From an uncultured Rhodospirillales bacterium (lineage in GTDB: Bacteria > Pseudomonadota > Alphaproteobacteria > ATCC43930 > CGMCC-115725), in the NCBI GenBank assembly GCA_903828515.1, contig CAIKMD010000002.1, forward strand, positions 372,001 through 436,000: a DNA stretch of 64,000 nucleotides, written 5' to 3'. The stretch's first letter is position 1, and each line of letters begins with the position of its first letter. A model generated the notes under the pieces. It ran no database searches, was not told the DNA's origin, and saw nothing but the letters and a program-made list of their open reading frames with translations. The position numbers were made by a program, and so were the translations under genes. Shown here one piece after another: positions 29,052 through 37,606 of this stretch.

Positions 29052-29672
29052 TCAACCGTGATGGTCGAGCGCCATTTCGTCCATCATGTCGTCGATCAAC
29101 ACACCATGCATCAGGCGCAACGGCGCCTTGTGATAGAGCCGGATGTCGTTGATGGGGTCGGTGATGATCTTCGTCGCCCAGGCGAGGCCGGTCTGGATGT
29201 CGCGGATGAAGAAGAGCTGGACCGTGCGAAAGACCAGGCCGGAAATACCGATGATCAGCCAGACCTGTCCCAGGCGGCGGATGAATTCCTCGGTTCCGAC
29301 ATAAGGCTTGAACAGGCCGAACAGGGTCGGCTCGAAATAGAGGACCAGCGGTGACACCGCCCAGATCGTCATCAGCACGACCTTGCGCCGGAGATTGTAA
29401 CCGACCTTGATCTCTTCCTTGTATTCGTGGGTCGCCTGGTTGACTTCGTCATAGGTTTTCGGCTCGAAGAAGAAATGACCGATTTGCCGGCTGGTCATCG
29501 AGATCATCCAGCCGATGATCGCGGCCACCCAGGGATCCCAGAACATCAGAATGTAGGCCGTGACGAAACAGGTCGCGCTCAAGAGATGAAGCGACTGATT
29601 GACCATGCTGTGGTGGTAGTAGCGGTGATCGTCCCAGCGCTGGGTCTTAAGCGTCTGCAGAAAGCCACTCAT
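29052..29672 (-). CDS. Membrane protein with DUF962/Mpo1-like signature
   Basis: 206 residues with about four hydrophobic segments. The N-terminal part has H20-x4-N25-x3-H29 (in YYHHSMVNQSLHLLSA) followed by a span and then RQIGHFFFEPKTYDEVN, that is GHxxxE. This spacing matches the conserved pattern of DUF962 proteins; yeast Mpo1 of that family is an Fe(II) dioxygenase in alpha-oxidation of 2-hydroxy fatty acids. The second half (LRRKVVLMTIWAVSPLVLYF onwards) is longer than in DUF962 proteins. It is 46 bp downstream of pmtA, same strand, so likely one transcript. The family call is a pattern match by eye; a plain conserved membrane protein is the alternative. Confidence 0.55.
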   Translation of the reverse strand: MSGFLQTLKTQRWDDHRYYHHSMVNQSLHLLSATCFVTAYILMFWDPWVAAIIGWMISMTSRQIGHFFFEPKTYDEVNQATHEYKEEIKVGYNLRRKVVLMTIWAVSPLVLYFEPTLFGLFKPYVGTEEFIRRLGQVWLIIGISGLVFRTVQLFFIRDIQTGLAWATKIITDPINDIRLYHKAPLRLMHGVLIDDMMDEMALDHHG

Positions 29673-29718
29673 TGCGGATCTCCTTTGGGGGTCGGCGACG
29701 ACGATGGTCCGTCGCCTG

Positions 29719-30375
29719 TCACGAGGGCGGTGTTGTCGCGGATTTTCCGAACCGGACGAGCGAGAAGTGGCCGAAAGGCGGCACCGGCCGGCGTTCGATC
29801 AGATGGACGTCGCTGCGTCCGTCGGTCCAGCGCGCGAATCGATCCCACGGAAATTCGCTGCGCCAGCCGAGTTGCCGGACGATCGGCTGCAGCATCTGCT
29901 CGGCGACGCGTCGCATCCCGGCTTCGGCGCCGACGCGGCTGATGAGGATGATCTCGCCGCCGGGCCTGACCACGCGGGCGAACTCGTCGAGCGCCGCCTC
30001 GGGGTGGGGGCACGTCGATACGACGTGATGCGCCGCGACGACGTCGAACGAGGCATCCTCGAACGACAGATGCTCGGCATCCATCACTTCGAGCCTGACC
30101 ACGTTGGTGAGGGATAGCTCAACCACTTTTTCCTGAGCCTTGCGCAACATCGGTTCGCAAAGATCGATCCCGATGATGCGATTGCTCGACGAATAGCTGG
30201 GGAGCGAGATGCCGGTGCCGACGCCGACTTCGAGAATGCGACCGCCGACCCGTTCCGCCGCCTCGATCGCCGCCTGGCGTCCCTGGTCGAAGACGGCGCC
30301 GAAGACGATGTCGTAAACCGGAGCCCAGCGGGTATAGGCCTTCTTGACCGTGACTTGATCGAGTTCTGCCGTCAT
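29719..30375 (-). CDS. pmtA: Phosphatidylethanolamine N-methyltransferase, PmtA type
   Basis: 218-residue SAM-dependent methyltransferase that methylates phosphatidylethanolamine towards phosphatidylcholine. VKKAYTRWAPVYDIVFGAVF is the lipid-interacting N-terminus typical of Rhodobacter/Sinorhizobium-type PmtA; ILEVGVGTGISLPSY is SAM motif I, RIIGIDLCEPMLRKAQEK motif II, and DVVAAHHVVSTCPHPEAALD the post-motif region. The C-terminus with WRSEFPWDRFARW and PPFGHFSLVRF also fits. It heads the transcript pmtA - DUF962-like gene and stands 3 kb from psd, whose product is its substrate. A generic class I methyltransferase is the alternative, less likely given the N-terminus. Confidence 0.85.
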   Translation of the reverse strand: MTAELDQVTVKKAYTRWAPVYDIVFGAVFDQGRQAAIEAAERVGGRILEVGVGTGISLPSYSSSNRIIGIDLCEPMLRKAQEKVVELSLTNVVRLEVMDAEHLSFEDASFDVVAAHHVVSTCPHPEAALDEFARVVRPGGEIILISRVGAEAGMRRVAEQMLQPIVRQLGWRSEFPWDRFARWTDGRSDVHLIERRPVPPFGHFSLVRFGKSATTPPS

Positions 30376-30501
30376 TCGGTGTCCCTACTACCGGCCGTAT
30401 TAATGTGGCCGTTGCTGTCAACTAATGTGACCGGGACGTTAACGGCTTCCTGTTACAGTTGAATGAAACGGGTGCGGTCGTTGTGCCGCATGCGAATAGC
30501 G

Positions 30502-30807
30502 TCAGGCGGCGACCAACGCGGCGATTGCGACGAAGGCGGCGAACGCGCCGGCAAGGCCCATGGCGGCTTCGTTGATCGACAACAGGCAACGCGATTCCTG
30601 GTCGTCATGTGCCGGCGGCCGATCGTCGACCGCCATGGCCGCGTGAGTGATCCGATCGCGGATCAGCTCGGATGCCTCAATGTCGTTGGATGGGTGAGGC
30701 GCGCTATCGGCCGCGGCGGAAATGTAGACCGTCGCATACGCGGTCCAATGTGGAGCCCGTGTCGTCTCTTCGATTGCTTCGTTCACTCGCAAGCGTGCCG
30801 CGTTCAT
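30502..30807 (-). CDS. Small protein with C-terminal membrane anchor, unknown
   Basis: 101 residues, not recognised. The N-terminal 75 residues are polar and Ala-rich (NEAIEETTRAPHWTAYATVY); the last 25 are hydrophobic (GLAGAFAAFVAIAALVAA), giving a tail-anchored look. ATG 30807 has GAGGAGAC just upstream, a convincing ribosome-binding site; the frame is open to 30999 but nothing supports an earlier start. It stands alone between pmtA and the PEP-CTERM gene. The good Shine-Dalgarno and intact frame are the main evidence that it is real. Confidence 0.5.
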   Translation of the reverse strand: MNAARLRVNEAIEETTRAPHWTAYATVYISAAADSAPHPSNDIEASELIRDRITHAAMAVDDRPPAHDDQESRCLLSINEAAMGLAGAFAAFVAIAALVAA

Positions 30808-31037
30808 GGTCGTCTCCTCGGCAGAGGGAGTCTTGGGCAGGCCCCAGTATCTCCGCTGCCGAATCATCCAAAGTCCAAGGCTGATGGGGCTTTGTGACCG
30901 AATCGTGCTCCAAAAACGCGAATCCGGTGGTGGTGGGTTAATTTTGCGAATTTTCCGGTGCGAAAACGCGTCCGGCCGGTCGATCGGTGTGGGGGACATC
31001 GATCGGCCGGCCGGTATGCGCGTCGTGTCGAGGCTGA

Positions 31038-31841
31038 CTAGGCGAGGTTGCTGCCGGTGATCCGCGTGCGCGCGAAACCAACGAAACCGAGGAGGGCTGC
31101 CGCGAAGATCAGGACCGACGAAGGTTCGGGAACACCGGAACCACCGCCGCTGCTGCCGCCGGAGCTGCCACCGCTGCTGCCACCGGAACTACCGCCGCTG
31201 CTGCCGCCGCCAATGCTGGAAGTCAGGCTGACATTGTCGATGTACGAAATACCGCCGACGCCGTTGGCGAGGAATTCAACACCGAGATTGTCGTCGACGA
31301 AAGGATTGACCGATCCCGAGAAGGTGAAGGTCTGCAATCCGAAGGCATCAGGCCCCGGCGAGGCCAGCGTGAAGAACGTCAGCGCCTGACCGGTATTGCC
31401 TTCGTAGAGGATCGCCTGCAAGGGCGCGAAGGGAGAGACCGAATTCTGTCCGACGTAGAAGCTGAGGGTGTACGTCGTGTTGGTCTGGTACAGCGTGCCC
31501 GTGGTCTGCGAGATGTTCGAGCCGCCGTTGATGTATGCGACCTGGTTGCCGTCCGGCGCGCCGATGCTGAAATTTGCCGGCACCGAGGGGAGGTTGACGA
31601 CGCCGGCATTGCCGCCGCCGCCGACAGTCCAGTTGGTGATGAACCCGGCCGGACCGATCACGCCCGGTGCCTGGGTCGGCAATTCAAATGAAGCATTGTT
31701 GAGAACGAGGGGGGTGGCGGAAGCCTGACCCGCGTAAGCAAGCGTCACCGCGGCAAAAGCGGCGACAAGCGCCGGTCGCGCGATTCGTGCCGTCGGTCGC
31801 GCCGATAAATTTTCGGAAATTCGGCGAGAAAACCTAACCAT
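31038..31841 (-). CDS. PEP-CTERM exported protein
   Basis: 267 residues. A signal peptide (ALVAAFAAVTLAYAGQASA) is followed by a beta-sandwich-like domain of about 150 residues (LVLNNASFELP...; YTLSFYVGQN; GISYIDNVSLTSS), resembling carbohydrate-binding/choice-of-anchor exported domains. A Gly-Ser linker of repeated SGG triplet units leads to VPEPSSVLIFAAALLGFVGF plus ARTR, the complete PEP-CTERM sorting signal (VPEP, span, basic end). Such proteins are processed by an exosortase and linked to exopolysaccharide; no exosortase is in the window. ATG 31841 is preceded by CGGAGGATAG. The gene has an AT-rich upstream region with a palindrome, suggesting its own regulation. Confidence 0.88.
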   Translation of the reverse strand: MVRFSRRISENLSARPTARIARPALVAAFAAVTLAYAGQASATPLVLNNASFELPTQAPGVIGPAGFITNWTVGGGGNAGVVNLPSVPANFSIGAPDGNQVAYINGGSNISQTTGTLYQTNTTYTLSFYVGQNSVSPFAPLQAILYEGNTGQALTFFTLASPGPDAFGLQTFTFSGSVNPFVDDNLGVEFLANGVGGISYIDNVSLTSSIGGGSSGGSSGGSSGGSSGGSSGGGSGVPEPSSVLIFAAALLGFVGFARTRITGSNLA

Positions 31842-32129
31842 CACTATCCTCCGTTCGTCCCTGTTCGCCGTGTCGCGCTGTCGGGGCAGCATTACGGTTT
31901 GCGACGGCCCAATAATGAATCATTGGTATTTCGTTTCAACACCGATTTATGGTTAAGATCAAATTAATATACTTAATATTACTATGGAAACCTTTATCTA
32001 TTCAGAATTACTACGATCTATATTATTAACTATACTTGAGAAACAGATAAATGAATGAAGATGTTGGCAAAGAACGCCGTCGGACCGGCGATCACGGCGT
32101 GGCGGGCGTCGTTTCCGGTCGTTGAAAAC
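31842..32129. promoter_or_regulatory. AT-rich intergenic region upstream of the PEP-CTERM gene
   Basis: A 288-bp gap with no gene, of which about 31905-32060 is strikingly AT-rich (runs such as TTAATATACTTAATATTAC) in a GC-rich genome. It contains CCAATAATGAATCATTGG (31909-31926), an imperfect palindrome whose core AATGA-A-TCATT is perfect, 68-85 bp before the PEP-CTERM start. The region probably holds the promoter of the PEP-CTERM gene and a regulator site, and is also a candidate for H-NS-like (MucR/Ros or Lsr2-type) silencing. No clear -35/-10 pair could be fixed. Confidence 0.45.
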
Positions 32130-32894
32130 CTATAGAGCGCGAATCGTCTGTCCGCGCGTCACGGTGGCGGTGCTCAACGGCGTGGCGAGGAAACCCATGA
32201 CGTGGAAGCTCCCGCGATGCGGCGAGCCGGCGTAGCCATGCTTTCTCAGTCTTCTTTCGATGGCATCGAGGAGCGGCAGGTCGCGCAGGCCGCTCGCGGG
32301 ATTGGCCTCGATCGCGAGACAACGTTCGCAGGCATCCTGAACGCGCAGCTTCAGGCGACCGACCTGAATTTCTCGCGTGCCGGGAAAGCGGTCCGCCCAG
32401 ACGAGTTCGGAAAAGGGCTGACCGTCGTCGTACCAGACATTCATCCGGAAGCGTTCCGGGTCAATCGTCCAACCGGTCTCGGCTTCCAACGCCCGCACTG
32501 ACGCCAGGTTGAGGAACGAGACCGTCGGTCCGTATTGATGGGGGTCGGTGTCGACGAGATTGAACGCACCTTTGGTATCGAGCGTCGCGATCTCGGTCTC
32601 GCCCAGCGTGGTCGCGACGTTGCGCAACCATTCGCGATCCAGGTCGCGCGCCGCGTCACCGACCGAGCCGCCGATAAAGAGCGGTATCTCGGCCGCCATT
32701 TGCGGCGTGTTCATGCAGACACGAAAATGAACCTTGGTGGCCCAGATGTCGGGCTGGTCGATCTTGCGTTTGATCGCGAAGCGCCGGTCGCCGTTGATCC
32801 CAACCACCGGATCGATGTCGAGCGCATCGGGGTGCTGCCCGCGCGCGCCCTTCACCGGAAACGTCATGATGTCTTGAACCTGGGGATCGGTCAC
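32130..32894 (-). CDS. MOSC domain protein
   Basis: 254 residues. An N-terminal MOSC beta-barrel (FPVKGARGQHPDALDIDPVV, INGDRRFAIKRK) and the MOSC core with VSFLNLASVRALEAETG, RFRMNVW and the conserved cysteine in LKLRVQDACERCLAIEANPA are visible. MOSC proteins bind a molybdenum cofactor sulfur or act with it, e.g. YcbX/mARC N-hydroxylated base reductases. No C-terminal ferredoxin domain is present. GTG 32894 follows CGGAG; the frame runs open to 32966 in low-quality sequence. It is followed by the AT-rich region and preceded by a small membrane-protein gene on the same strand. Confidence 0.85.
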   Translation of the reverse strand: MTDPQVQDIMTFPVKGARGQHPDALDIDPVVGINGDRRFAIKRKIDQPDIWATKVHFRVCMNTPQMAAEIPLFIGGSVGDAARDLDREWLRNVATTLGETEIATLDTKGAFNLVDTDPHQYGPTVSFLNLASVRALEAETGWTIDPERFRMNVWYDDGQPFSELVWADRFPGTREIQVGRLKLRVQDACERCLAIEANPASGLRDLPLLDAIERRLRKHGYAGSPHRGSFHVMGFLATPLSTATVTRGQTIRAL

Positions 32895-32920
32895 GGCATC
32901 GCTCCGGGTCTTATTGTCGT

Positions 32921-33136
32921 TCAAACGGCGCGGGCACGCCAGCGGCGCAAGGCGACGAGCGCCCAAATCGCCTCGACCACGCCGAACGGCCAGGCACCCT
33001 GCAGGAAACCATAGGCCGATCCCAGCAGGCAGGCTCCCGCGAAGGCGAGAATGAACCAGCGGCTACGATTTTCCAGTGCGTAGCAAACCAGCATGGCGGT
33101 GACGGCAAAAAGGCCGAATGCCGTCAATCGATCCAA
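32921..33136 (-). CDS. Small two-span membrane protein
   Basis: 71 residues: LTAFGLFAVTAMLVCYALEN, then WFILAFAGACLLGSAYGFLQ and GVVEAIWALVALRRWRARA, giving two or three membrane segments. Sequences of this kind (AVTAMLVCYALE and GAWPFGVVEAIW) occur as conserved hypothetical proteins in rhizobia-related bacteria, from memory. It is 26 bp upstream of the MOSC gene on the same strand, so probably co-transcribed. Function unknown. Confidence 0.6.
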   Translation of the reverse strand: MDRLTAFGLFAVTAMLVCYALENRSRWFILAFAGACLLGSAYGFLQGAWPFGVVEAIWALVALRRWRARAV

Positions 33137-33255
33137 GGCGCCACCCCCGTCTTTTTCTCCGTCATCCGACGGTGAGAGGATCGAGAAAAATTGATCGATA
33201 GCCGCTTGTTCCCGAAAGAGCGCAGGATGAAAATCGGGTAGGGGCTCAAGCGATC

Positions 33256-33624
33256 ATGTCTGTGGTGTTGGTCATCGACGACAACGCGTCCATGCGGGAA
33301 ATGGTTCGCGACCTCATGACCCGGGAAAAACATGAGGTCGTGGAGGCGGCCGATGGCGAAATCGGTCTTCGGGTATTCAAGGCGCGAACACCGGCGCTCG
33401 TCATCACCGATATTTTCATGCCCAACATGGAAGGCATCGAGACGATCCGCGCGATCCGCCGGCTGGCGCCGAAGACCGTCATCGTGGCGATGACGGGAAG
33501 CGCCGCCGAGCACGGCGACCGTTACCTCGGCGCCGCGAGCGAGCTGGGTGCCGACGCGACCATCAAGAAACCTTTCCGACCGGACGCGCTTCGCGACATC
33601 GTGCGCGCGTTGCTCGTCGAATAA
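33256..33624 (+). CDS. Single-domain response regulator (CheY-like)
   Basis: 122-residue receiver with no output domain. Acidic pocket VLVIDDNASMRE, phospho-acceptor Asp in LVITDIFMPNMEG, Thr in VAMTGSA and Lys in IKKPFRP are all present. It could be a phosphate sink or a CheY-like protein acting by protein contact. No kinase is adjacent; the nearest hybrid kinases are at 23.4-26.3 kb and at the right window edge. Stands alone between the small membrane gene (divergent) and a short convergent gene. Confidence 0.92.
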   Translation: MSVVLVIDDNASMREMVRDLMTREKHEVVEAADGEIGLRVFKARTPALVITDIFMPNMEGIETIRAIRRLAPKTVIVAMTGSAAEHGDRYLGAASELGADATIKKPFRPDALRDIVRALLVE

Positions 33625-33634
33625 TGGCAGGCTG

Positions 33635-33841
33635 CTAGGCGGTCTTGCCGAAAACCCACGCGGTCTTGGCGCCGCGATAGACGATGGTGCCGTTGTCGAA
33701 GCGGCCGGCATAGATCGGCTCGCGTTGGATTTTTTCCCAGCCGAGGAACTTCGCCTTGTCGCCCGCGCTCTTGGCGCCCAAAGCCGCCGCGTCGGCGAGG
33801 CTCATCCGTTTCTCGGTTTTCGCTTTCTTGTCTTTCGCCAT
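33635..33841 (-). CDS. Small Lys-rich conserved protein, unknown
   Basis: 68 residues. A basic N-terminus (MAKDKKAKTEKRMSLADAAA) precedes a compact part (FLGWEKIQREPIYAGRFDNG, then TIVYRGAKTAWVFGKT) that looks like a small beta-strand domain. Not recognised. Upstream of ATG 33841 is CAGGAGCGAG, a good ribosome-binding site, which supports a true gene. It lies between a convergent response regulator and the MDR oxidoreductase on the same strand, 56 bp apart. Confidence 0.6.
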   Translation of the reverse strand: MAKDKKAKTEKRMSLADAAALGAKSAGDKAKFLGWEKIQREPIYAGRFDNGTIVYRGAKTAWVFGKTA

Positions 33842-33897
33842 GTCTCGCTCCTGTTGAGAATTTCGCCGATCTTAGCGCGCGGAACCTGTTTGCGCGA

Positions 33898-34827
33898 TCA
33901 CCGGACGATGAAAACCAGCTTGCCCTGCAGATGACGCGATTCGCTGACCCGGTGCGCTTCGGCGGCATCGCTCAGCTTGTAGCGGACGATGGTCGGCGGC
34001 CAGACCGCGCCGGCCTCGTAAAGCTGAACCATGCGTTCGAGATGCGGTCGGTCGCGGCCGACATTGGGGCGCAAGGTCTGAACGTCGTCGCGGGGGATCT
34101 TGAATCCTTCCGGGGCGCCGGCGATCCAGGCCAACCGGCCGCCGGACTTCAGCACCGTATAGGAGCCCGCGCGCACCGAACCGCCGACCGTGTCGAATAC
34201 CGCGTCGCAATGAGAGACGATTTTGCTGAAATCGTCCTTGTTGTAGTCGATGATCTGATCAGCGCCGAGACTCTTCACATAGTCATGGTTCTTGGCGCTG
34301 GCGGTCGTGATGACCTTGGCGCCGATATGCTTGGCGAGCTGGATGGCGAAACCCGCGACGCCGCCGGCGCCGCCCTGGATGAGGATTGTCTCGCCCGATT
34401 TGAGCTTCAACGTATCCTCGAGCGATACCAGAGCGGTGAGGCTGGTCAGCGCCATCGCCGCCGTCTCGGCATGGCCGAGCTTTGCCGGCTTCTTGGCGAC
34501 GATCGCTGAAGCAATCGCGATCGTCTCGGCATAGGCGCCTTCGACGCCTTGCGGCGTGACGCCGAATACCGCATCGCCGATCGCGAGGTCGGTCACGCCC
34601 GCGCCCAAGGCGCTGACCACGCCGGAAAAATCACGGCCGAGGATATAGGGAAATTTGAGTGCCGCCGCGCCGTGACCGCCACCTTGCCGCACCTTGTAAT
34701 CGGCCGCATTGACGGTGGCCGCGTGGATGTCGACAACGACCTCGCCGGGTTTGGCGATGGGATCCGGCGCATCGCCGTAGCGCAGCATTTCGGGTCCGCC
34801 GTGTTGGTCCATCAATACGGCCTTCAT
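33898..34827 (-). CDS. NADP-dependent quinone oxidoreductase-like MDR protein
   Basis: 309 residues of the medium-chain dehydrogenase/reductase superfamily, zinc-free branch. GPEMLRYGDAPDPIAKPGEV and VNAADYKVRQG belong to the GroES-like catalytic domain, GRDFSGVVSALGAGV is the conserved turn, and ILIQGGAGGVAGFAIQLAKH is the Rossmann nucleotide-binding loop. No catalytic zinc ligands are visible. Likely reduces quinones or enones using NADPH. Monocistronic, with divergent sulfatase gene about 100 bp upstream. Confidence 0.9.
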   Translation of the reverse strand: MKAVLMDQHGGPEMLRYGDAPDPIAKPGEVVVDIHAATVNAADYKVRQGGGHGAAALKFPYILGRDFSGVVSALGAGVTDLAIGDAVFGVTPQGVEGAYAETIAIASAIVAKKPAKLGHAETAAMALTSLTALVSLEDTLKLKSGETILIQGGAGGVAGFAIQLAKHIGAKVITTASAKNHDYVKSLGADQIIDYNKDDFSKIVSHCDAVFDTVGGSVRAGSYTVLKSGGRLAWIAGAPEGFKIPRDDVQTLRPNVGRDRPHLERMVQLYEAGAVWPPTIVRYKLSDAAEAHRVSESRHLQGKLVFIVR

Positions 34828-34927
34828 GGCTCGTCTCCCTTTTTATCGTGTCGTTCCTGCCTCATAGTGTAGGAGGGCAGGGCGCCGCTTCGCAAATGCG
34901 CGGCCTCCCGACAAAGGGGTGAGGGAT

Positions 34928-36508
34928 ATGGGCGCACAGCAGCCGAATTTTCTGTTCTTCATCGCCGATCAACTCCGTTGCGATCACCTCGGTTGCTACG
35001 GCAATAATATCGTGCGCACTCCCCATATCGACGCCTTGGCGAAAAGCGGCTGGAGCAGCGACGCATTTTATGTCGCGAGCCCGATCTGCATGCCGAACCG
35101 CGCGACCCTGATGACCGGACGCATGCCGTCGGTGCATGGGGTGCGCCACAACGGCATCCCGCTGTCGCTACAGGCGACTACCTTCGTCGATCGCCTGCGC
35201 CTGGCCGGCTATCGCACCGCGCTGATCGGCAAATCGCATCTCCAGAACATGGCGGGCAATCCCGCGACATGGCCGCCGCCGGGCGCGCCGCCGCTCGACG
35301 GCGAGGCGCACGCGCCGGATGCGGGACGCTACGATCAGGAATGGGGCCCGCGCTGGGCCGCCGATCCCGAGGCCGATCTCACTCTTCCATATTATGGTTT
35401 CGATGCCGTCGATCTCACGATCAATCACGGCGACGACCTGCAGGGGCATTATCGCCGCTGGCTGAGGAGCAAGGACGCCACGGCCGAAGTGCATCTCGGT
35501 CCGAAGAACGCGGAACCGGCACCGGAATTCGAACTGACGCGCATCGCCCAGGCGTGGCGCACCCGGATTCCGGTCGAGCTTCATCCGAATTCATATTGCG
35601 CCGACCGGACGATGGCGCGGCTCGACGAATTCGCGAAAGCCGGATCACCTTTCTTCATGATGTGCTCCTTTGCCGACCCGCATCATCCCTATACGCCGCC
35701 GGGACGTTATTGGTCGATGTACAAGCCCGATAACGTCGAGCTGCCATCGTCTTTCTCGGCGCCGACCGACGGCTTGCCGCCGCACGTGAAATGGCTTCAT
35801 GCCGAACGCGACGCCGGTCGCGCGGTCAAGCGCACGCCGGCGCAGTTCGCTTGTAGCGAGCGCGAACTGCGCGAGGCGATGGCGCTCAATTACGGACTCA
35901 TCAGTTTCATCGACGATTGCGTCGGTCAGGTCATGGCGCGGCTTGAGGCACTTGGTCTTGCCGAAAATACCGTTGTCGTCTTCACCGCGGATCACGGCGA
36001 CTACATGGGCGACCATCAGCTTTTGCTGAAAGGCCCGATCCATTATCGCAGCATCACCCAGACGCCGTTCATCTGGCGCGATCCGACGGTGGCACCCGGC
36101 CGCAACGATGCGTTCGCCGGGACGATCGATCTGGCGCCGAGCATTCTCGCGCGGGCCGGCGTGAAAGGGTTCAACGGTATTCAGGGCCTGGACCTGATGC
36201 CGCTGATGCAGGGCGAGACGGAACGTCTCTACGACGACGTGCTGATCGAGGAGGAAGGGCAGCGCCTCGGCATGGGGTTTCCCAGCCGGGTGCGGGTGCG
36301 GACTCTCGTGACCGGGACCCACCGCATCAGCGTCTATGACGGTGTCGAATGGGGCGAGCTTTACGATCGCGTCGCCGATCCCGATGAATCGGTCAATCGA
36401 TGGGACGATCCGGCGGCCGCTTCCGTTCGCGCCGCGCTTCTGTTGCGCCTGGCCCATCGGATGATCGCGGTGTCCGAGATCAGTCCCTATCCCACGGCAT
36501 CGGCATAG
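34928..36508 (+). CDS. Sulfatase / phosphonate monoester hydrolase
   Basis: 526-residue alkaline-phosphatase-superfamily hydrolase. Metal-binding FFIADQLRCDHLGCYGNN, the formylglycine site SPICMPNRATLMTGR (C-x-P-x-R, Cys converted to formylglycine), and VVFTADHGDYMGDHQLLLKG with the metal-binding Asp/His. The C-terminal part and the length are close to phosphonate monoester hydrolases and choline-sulfatase-like enzymes, so it may cut phosphate diesters, phosphonate monoesters or sulfate esters. No signal peptide, hence cytosolic. ATG 34928 follows GGGGTGAGGGAT; GTG 34919 in frame is an alternative. It is followed by a cupin gene 149 bp on. Confidence 0.88.
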   Translation: MGAQQPNFLFFIADQLRCDHLGCYGNNIVRTPHIDALAKSGWSSDAFYVASPICMPNRATLMTGRMPSVHGVRHNGIPLSLQATTFVDRLRLAGYRTALIGKSHLQNMAGNPATWPPPGAPPLDGEAHAPDAGRYDQEWGPRWAADPEADLTLPYYGFDAVDLTINHGDDLQGHYRRWLRSKDATAEVHLGPKNAEPAPEFELTRIAQAWRTRIPVELHPNSYCADRTMARLDEFAKAGSPFFMMCSFADPHHPYTPPGRYWSMYKPDNVELPSSFSAPTDGLPPHVKWLHAERDAGRAVKRTPAQFACSERELREAMALNYGLISFIDDCVGQVMARLEALGLAENTVVVFTADHGDYMGDHQLLLKGPIHYRSITQTPFIWRDPTVAPGRNDAFAGTIDLAPSILARAGVKGFNGIQGLDLMPLMQGETERLYDDVLIEEEGQRLGMGFPSRVRVRTLVTGTHRISVYDGVEWGELYDRVADPDESVNRWDDPAAASVRAALLLRLAHRMIAVSEISPYPTASA

Positions 36509-36657
36509 GGGATTTGCTCGTCGCGGGGTTGCCCACTGGTCCTGCGGGCCTTGTAACCCCAGCTTCGATTTGGTCTACTTGGGACAGCGCAACGGCTTGG
36601 TGTCGGGCGACTTCGGTCGCTTTCACGCGAGCCCGCTTTATTCCAAGGGAGATCCCT

Positions 36658-37593
36658 ATGAAACGTACCGTCACCATCATGAGCATCGCGGACGTCGAAC
36701 TCGTCAAGGCGGGCATCGGGCGCGAAGGCGGCATGAACGTGAAGCCGCTCCCGCTCGAGACCGACATTCCCGGCGTGATTCTCGAGTTCTCTTGGAATGC
36801 CTACGACAAAGGATACGCGACGCCGCGCCACCGGCACACGTTCGATCAGTATCGCTTTTCGCTCAGCGGCCAGCGGATGATCAAGGACGGGTTCTGCGAA
36901 GAAGGCGAATGCGGCTTCTATCCCGAGGGCGTCTATTACGGACCCCAGATGCAGGAAGAGCCAATGGTCGGTCTCGGCTTGCAGTTTCAGGGACTGACCG
37001 GCATTCCCTATCTGACGCATGTCGACCTGCGCAACGCGCGCAAGGCGCTGGAGGCCGAGGGCGGCACGTTCAAGGAAGGCATCTACACCCGCGTGTTCCC
37101 GGACGGCCGCAAGGTCAACATGGATTCGCACGCCGCGTGCGTCGAATACGTTTCGGGCAAGAAGATCGAATTCCCCGAGGGCCGTTTTGAAAAGCCGATC
37201 GTGATGAAGCCATCGGGCCACCCCTGGATCGGCGACCGCAAGAATCCCGGCGTCGAGCATAAGCGCCTCGGCATGTTCGGCGGTTCGGGCGTCCGCCTGA
37301 CCCGGTTGGCGCCGGGCGCGAAAATTCCCGCGAACCACATGGACGATGCCGAAATCCGTTACCTGATCGAAGGCTCGATCAAATACGACGGCAAGACGTG
37401 GCAAGGCGGCAAGACCAAGGATCTCGGCACCTACATGTATATCCAGCAAGGTGCGGATGTCGGCGAGATCACGACCGATACCGGTGGCATGTTCTACGTG
37501 ATCGAGCTTCCCATGTTGGCGGATATCGAGGCGGAACGCGCGCGGAGCGGTTCCAAGGCACAACCCCGCGGCGAAATGGCCGCCGCGAAGTAG
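36658..37593 (+). CDS. Double-cupin protein of unknown substrate
   Basis: 311 residues. Two cupin half-barrels: first with ATPRHRHTFDQYRFSLSGQR (H-x-H...), second with LAPGAKIPANHMDDAEIRYL and IEGSIKYDG. The first carries the HxH-type ligands; the second keeps only one His, so one metal site is likely. It might be a dioxygenase, isomerase or binding protein. AAGGGAGAT precedes ATG 36658; the frame is open back to 36400, overlapping the sulfatase gene, which is not coding. Next to a sulfatase and an MDR enzyme, it may process a product of the former (inference). Confidence 0.8.
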   Translation: MKRTVTIMSIADVELVKAGIGREGGMNVKPLPLETDIPGVILEFSWNAYDKGYATPRHRHTFDQYRFSLSGQRMIKDGFCEEGECGFYPEGVYYGPQMQEEPMVGLGLQFQGLTGIPYLTHVDLRNARKALEAEGGTFKEGIYTRVFPDGRKVNMDSHAACVEYVSGKKIEFPEGRFEKPIVMKPSGHPWIGDRKNPGVEHKRLGMFGGSGVRLTRLAPGAKIPANHMDDAEIRYLIEGSIKYDGKTWQGGKTKDLGTYMYIQQGADVGEITTDTGGMFYVIELPMLADIEAERARSGSKAQPRGEMAAAK

Positions 37594-37606
37594 GATTCTT
37601 CCGCAA

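Noticed and set aside
27292..29055. 587-codon minus-strand frame opposite the class III aminotransferase gene
   Set aside because: The plus-strand frame has all PLP-enzyme motifs; the minus frame has none.
31130..31215. Short tandem repeat that could be mistaken for a CRISPR or a VNTR element
   Set aside because: It encodes the Ser-Gly linker of the PEP-CTERM protein in frame; units are about 9-12 bp with no spacers.
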